A stretch of 64,000 nt of DNA from Bacteroidota bacterium. GTDB taxonomy: Bacteria > Bacteroidota > Bacteroidia > Chitinophagales > Chitinophagaceae. Position 1 is the stretch's first letter. Every line of letters begins with the position of its first letter. The notes under the pieces are model-generated. The model was not told the DNA's origin, ran no database searches, and saw only the letters and a program-made list of their open reading frames with translations. The position numbers and the translations under genes are program-made. The stretch is taken from NCBI GenBank assembly GCA_005882315.1, contig VBAR01000001.1, positions 1,933,736 through 1,997,735 of the forward strand, given 5' to 3'. Shown piece by piece: positions 61,357-64,000 of this stretch.

Positions 61357-64000
61357 TTAATTAGCTGGTATCTGTAAAATAAATTCACTTCCATCTCCTT
61401 CTTTCGTTTCTACTTTCAATTCACCACCATGTGCTTTTACAATATCGTAACTTAATGATAAACCTAACCCCGTTCCCTGCCCGGTTGGTTTGGTGGTAAA
61501 GAAGGGTTGAAATATTTTATCTAATACTTTTTGAGGGATGCCGTTGCCGTTATCTTTTACACTCACTTCAATTTTTCCATTTTCTTTTTTAGTGCTTACT
61601 GAAACAGTTGGCTCAAACCCATTTGTATTTTGTTTTTTCTTTTCACTTACTGCATAAAATGCATTGTTGATCAAATTCAAAACTACCCGGCCAATATCCT
61701 GCGGCATCACGTTTACCTTTTCAATGGATAGATCAAAACTTGTTTCAAATTTTGCATTGAAGCTTTTATCCTTTGCCCGCAGACCATGATAAGCTAATCT
61801 CAGGTATTCATCCGCTAACGCATTTATATCGGTCATTTCTTTTTGTCCGCTGCCACTGCGGCTGTGCTGCAGCATTCCTTTTACAATATCACCGGCCCGT
61901 TTACCATGATGATTTATTTTTTCCAGGTTTTGCTTTAGATCTTCTGCTATTTGTTTTGCATCTTCCAAATTCCCTTTAGCGATTTCTTCATTCATTTCAT
62001 CCACCAGTTCAGTACTTACATCAGAAAAATTATTGACGAAGTTCAACGGGTTCTGTATTTCATGTGCAATACCCGCAGTCAATTCACCCAACGATGCCAT
62101 TTTTTCTGATTGCACCAGTTGTGCCTGTGTCTGTTTCAAATTGGTCAGCGTATTTTCTATTTGTTCTTTTGCCGCTTCTAATTTGTTGAAATCTTCATAG
62201 CGGGCATAAGCAGTAGAAAATGCATCGGCTACTGCTTGAATTAATTTTATTTCCTCATTACTTAATTGAGACGTGTTACCTACATATAACATTCCTTGTA
62301 AGAAAGGAAGGAAATGCAGGTAGAATCCGCCATGTGGTATTGTTTTGAGATAGTTCTCTGCTGATTCAAGTGCACCTTGTTGTGCAAGTATTTCAGCAAA
62401 CTGGTGAAACTCGCTTTCATCCCAATGATCGGTATAATTTTTTTTATCCTGCCAGTTCTTTAATACAAGCCTGATATTTCCTGGCGTATCATATGGTAAA
62501 TGAAATGCACCGATCGCTTTTCCATCCGGCGTTGAAAGAAAAGTATGAATTAGCTTTTGTTCTTCATCCATGATAAAAACGCCGCATCGGATAAATGGAA
62601 CACCAACTATTGTCAATTCATCCCATATTAAAGGGGTGATCCGTTGCAGGTCATTAACTGTACGCATAGATGCAATGTCTGCACGGATACGGTCAAGCGA
62701 TGCCTGTTTGACCGCTTCTCTTGCATTCGTTTCAGATTTTTGCAATTCCATATAGCGGCGGTAAGTAAGCGATATAACGGAAGTAAACCTCCGGAATATT
62801 TTTATTTCTTCTTCGGTCAAGCCTTTTTCGGTCCACGCAAATACTAATCCTTCTTTAAAATAAAAATAACTGCCATACTGCGCTTCATGATCCGGATGAT
62901 CCGGGATCCGCACTTGCGGGTTCATAGCTTCATAGTAAGGTTTGATCTCAGCTCCTTTCAATACAGGATAATATTCCTGCTGCAGTTTCCAGTGCTCAAA
63001 AATAGTATCCAGTACAGGATGCCCTGAAAGGTTTAGTTTTCCTATTATTTCATAGGAGTCTCCCTGCTTTGATGCAGTAGTGGCAGACAGGGCAGAGGTT
63101 CGTTCTGTTTCATCCACTACACCCACACCACAGCGAAGTGGGGTGATGCTAAGTGTTTTCAGTTCTTTAAAAAATACATTTACAGTTTCAGAAAGATCCT
63201 GCGAATTGTGCATAGACATGGCCTTGGCCCTTACTCTTTCCAGTGAAGCTTCGATGGTTGCTTCCCTTGCCTGTGCTTCAGCTTTTTTCAGATCCTGGTA
63301 CCTGCGAAATGTAAGTGAGAAAACAGAAGTAAACTTTTTCATTACCTGTTGAGCTTCTTCCGAATGAGGTTGTAAAGAATTGGTCCATACGGCCCCCTCA
63401 CCAAAGAAATATACCTGGAAATGAACATCAGGAAATTGCGGAAGATTATGTGGCAAATAATTTTGTGTTCTACTCAAAATTTTGACATAGTTCTCTTTGT
63501 CTTTACCATTAAGAAAATAATACAAAAATTCTTTTTTATCCTCCCACTCTTTATACATAAGTTGCCAAAAGGGGTGGTCTTCAATATTGAATGTGCCCAC
63601 AGCCTTTACTGTTTTTCCATGCCCGTCTGGCAAGCGGGCTTCGGTCAAATTATTTACTGACCAAACTTCCTGGGTCCGATTTGTTTTGATAATTGTAATA
63701 CCACCACGAAAATTTTCAATACCTAATTTTTCTAGTTCGGTAAACATTGTTGCAGTAGCTACGCTTACATCATCACTACTATGCATGGCCATTGTTCTTG
63801 CACGAACTCTTTCCAAGCCGGCTTCTATTTGTGCTTCTCTTGCATTGGCTTCAGCTTTTTGAAGATCAAGATAGCGGCGGAAGGTTAATGAGAATACCGC
63901 CGTGAATCTTTTCAGCACTTTACGTTTTTCATCATTATGGGGTAACAGTGAAAAAGTAAATACAGCACCCTGTTCAAAAAAAGATGCATAGAAAACATGA
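61357..64000 (-). CDS. Multi-module GAF-like sensor histidine kinase 7, 5' truncated by window end
   Basis: The frame stays open from the stop at 61357 to the last base of the window, so the N-terminus is missing; about 880 residues are seen. It is soluble. Repeats of a roughly 190-residue GAF-like module are linked by helices of the form LERVRARTMAMHSSDD, LERVRAKAMSMHNSQD and LDRIRADIASMRTVND; three linkers are visible and part of a fourth module precedes them. Then HisKA (His codon 62062-62064) and an ATPase domain without the 27-bp insertion. A palindromic segment encoding ARLPDGHG lies in the first full module. It is related to kinase 2 and lies 1 bp before kinase 6. Confidence 0.9.
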   Translation of the reverse strand, partial: HVFYASFFEQGAVFTFSLLPHNDEKRKVLKRFTAVFSLTFRRYLDLQKAEANAREAQIEAGLERVRARTMAMHSSDDVSVATATMFTELEKLGIENFRGGITIIKTNRTQEVWSVNNLTEARLPDGHGKTVKAVGTFNIEDHPFWQLMYKEWEDKKEFLYYFLNGKDKENYVKILSRTQNYLPHNLPQFPDVHFQVYFFGEGAVWTNSLQPHSEEAQQVMKKFTSVFSLTFRRYQDLKKAEAQAREATIEASLERVRAKAMSMHNSQDLSETVNVFFKELKTLSITPLRCGVGVVDETERTSALSATTASKQGDSYEIIGKLNLSGHPVLDTIFEHWKLQQEYYPVLKGAEIKPYYEAMNPQVRIPDHPDHEAQYGSYFYFKEGLVFAWTEKGLTEEEIKIFRRFTSVISLTYRRYMELQKSETNAREAVKQASLDRIRADIASMRTVNDLQRITPLIWDELTIVGVPFIRCGVFIMDEEQKLIHTFLSTPDGKAIGAFHLPYDTPGNIRLVLKNWQDKKNYTDHWDESEFHQFAEILAQQGALESAENYLKTIPHGGFYLHFLPFLQGMLYVGNTSQLSNEEIKLIQAVADAFSTAYARYEDFNKLEAAKEQIENTLTNLKQTQAQLVQSEKMASLGELTAGIAHEIQNPLNFVNNFSDVSTELVDEMNEEIAKGNLEDAKQIAEDLKQNLEKINHHGKRAGDIVKGMLQHSRSGSGQKEMTDINALADEYLRLAYHGLRAKDKSFNAKFETSFDLSIEKVNVMPQDIGRVVLNLINNAFYAVSEKKKQNTNGFEPTVSVSTKKENGKIEVSVKDNGNGIPQKVLDKIFQPFFTTKPTGQGTGLGLSLSYDIVKAHGGELKVETKEGDGSEFILQIPAN
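63621..63639 (-). repeat. Palindromic GC-rich segment inside kinase 7
   Basis: GCCCGTCTGGCAAGCGGGC, an inverted repeat with 6-bp ends (GCCCGT against GCGGGC, one mismatch), encoding ARLPDG in the sensor region. It resembles the GC-rich elements at 50223, 56781 and 59581 in its ends and peptide (ARxPD). Confidence 0.5.

Noticed and set aside
61356-61394. 13-codon extension of kinase 6 into kinase 7
   Set aside because: The signal peptide starts at the ATG at 61355; the extension only translates the end of kinase 7 in another frame.

Overview
The window looks like a chromosomal segment of a Bacteroidota bacterium, most likely of the family Chitinophagaceae. The evidence is type IX secretion genes (gldJ, porU, porV) beside murF, a protein with a type IX C-terminal sorting domain, many kinases with TPR or GAF-like sensor regions, LytTR signalling, the families DUF983, DUF6132, DUF4288, DUF4242, DUF4331 and DUF6807, A+T-rich intergenic DNA, TAnnTTTG-like promoter boxes, and few visible Shine-Dalgarno sites. 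Assignments rest on reading motifs; no database search was run.

Layout. 1-3129: the end of a helical-repeat protein, then a Tat-exported Gfo/Idh/MocA oxidoreductase paired with a DUF6807 (PmoA-like) protein. 3150-3719: an intact tRNA-Ser(GGA) and two damaged tRNA-Ser copies around a flush-fitting GIY-YIG nuclease gene, which resembles a small tRNA-targeting mobile unit. 3762-13731: a phosphorelay cluster with two receiver-kinase proteins, two stand-alone receivers, and a 2049-residue hybrid kinase with ten 92-residue HAMP-type repeats. 13795-21039: DUF983/DUF6132, then a sulfur-oxidation cluster (TauE/SafE exporter, two YeeE/YedE-type half transporters, TsdA-like dihaem cytochrome, SoxB-like thiosulfohydrolase, three exported DsrE-fold proteins). 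21054-28859: murF, gldJ, porU, porV. 28975-40710: ispF, a GH109-type glycosidase, a TPR protein with a DUF4331 protein, a fatty acid desaturase, a large BNR/VPS10-type repeat protein and adenine deaminase. 40876-44312: a LiaF-like membrane protein, DUF4288 and a LytS/LytTR pair, which suggests envelope-stress sensing. 44309-64000: YitT, a receiver, a receiver-adenylate cyclase, and seven paralogous sensor kinases on the minus strand, the last running off the window.

The least ordinary features are the tRNA-Ser/GIY-YIG module, short palindromic elements inserted in frame at different places in the paralogous kinases (also intergenic and inside the damaged tRNA copies), and the SoxB cluster, which has no SoxYZ in view but three exported DsrE-fold proteins.
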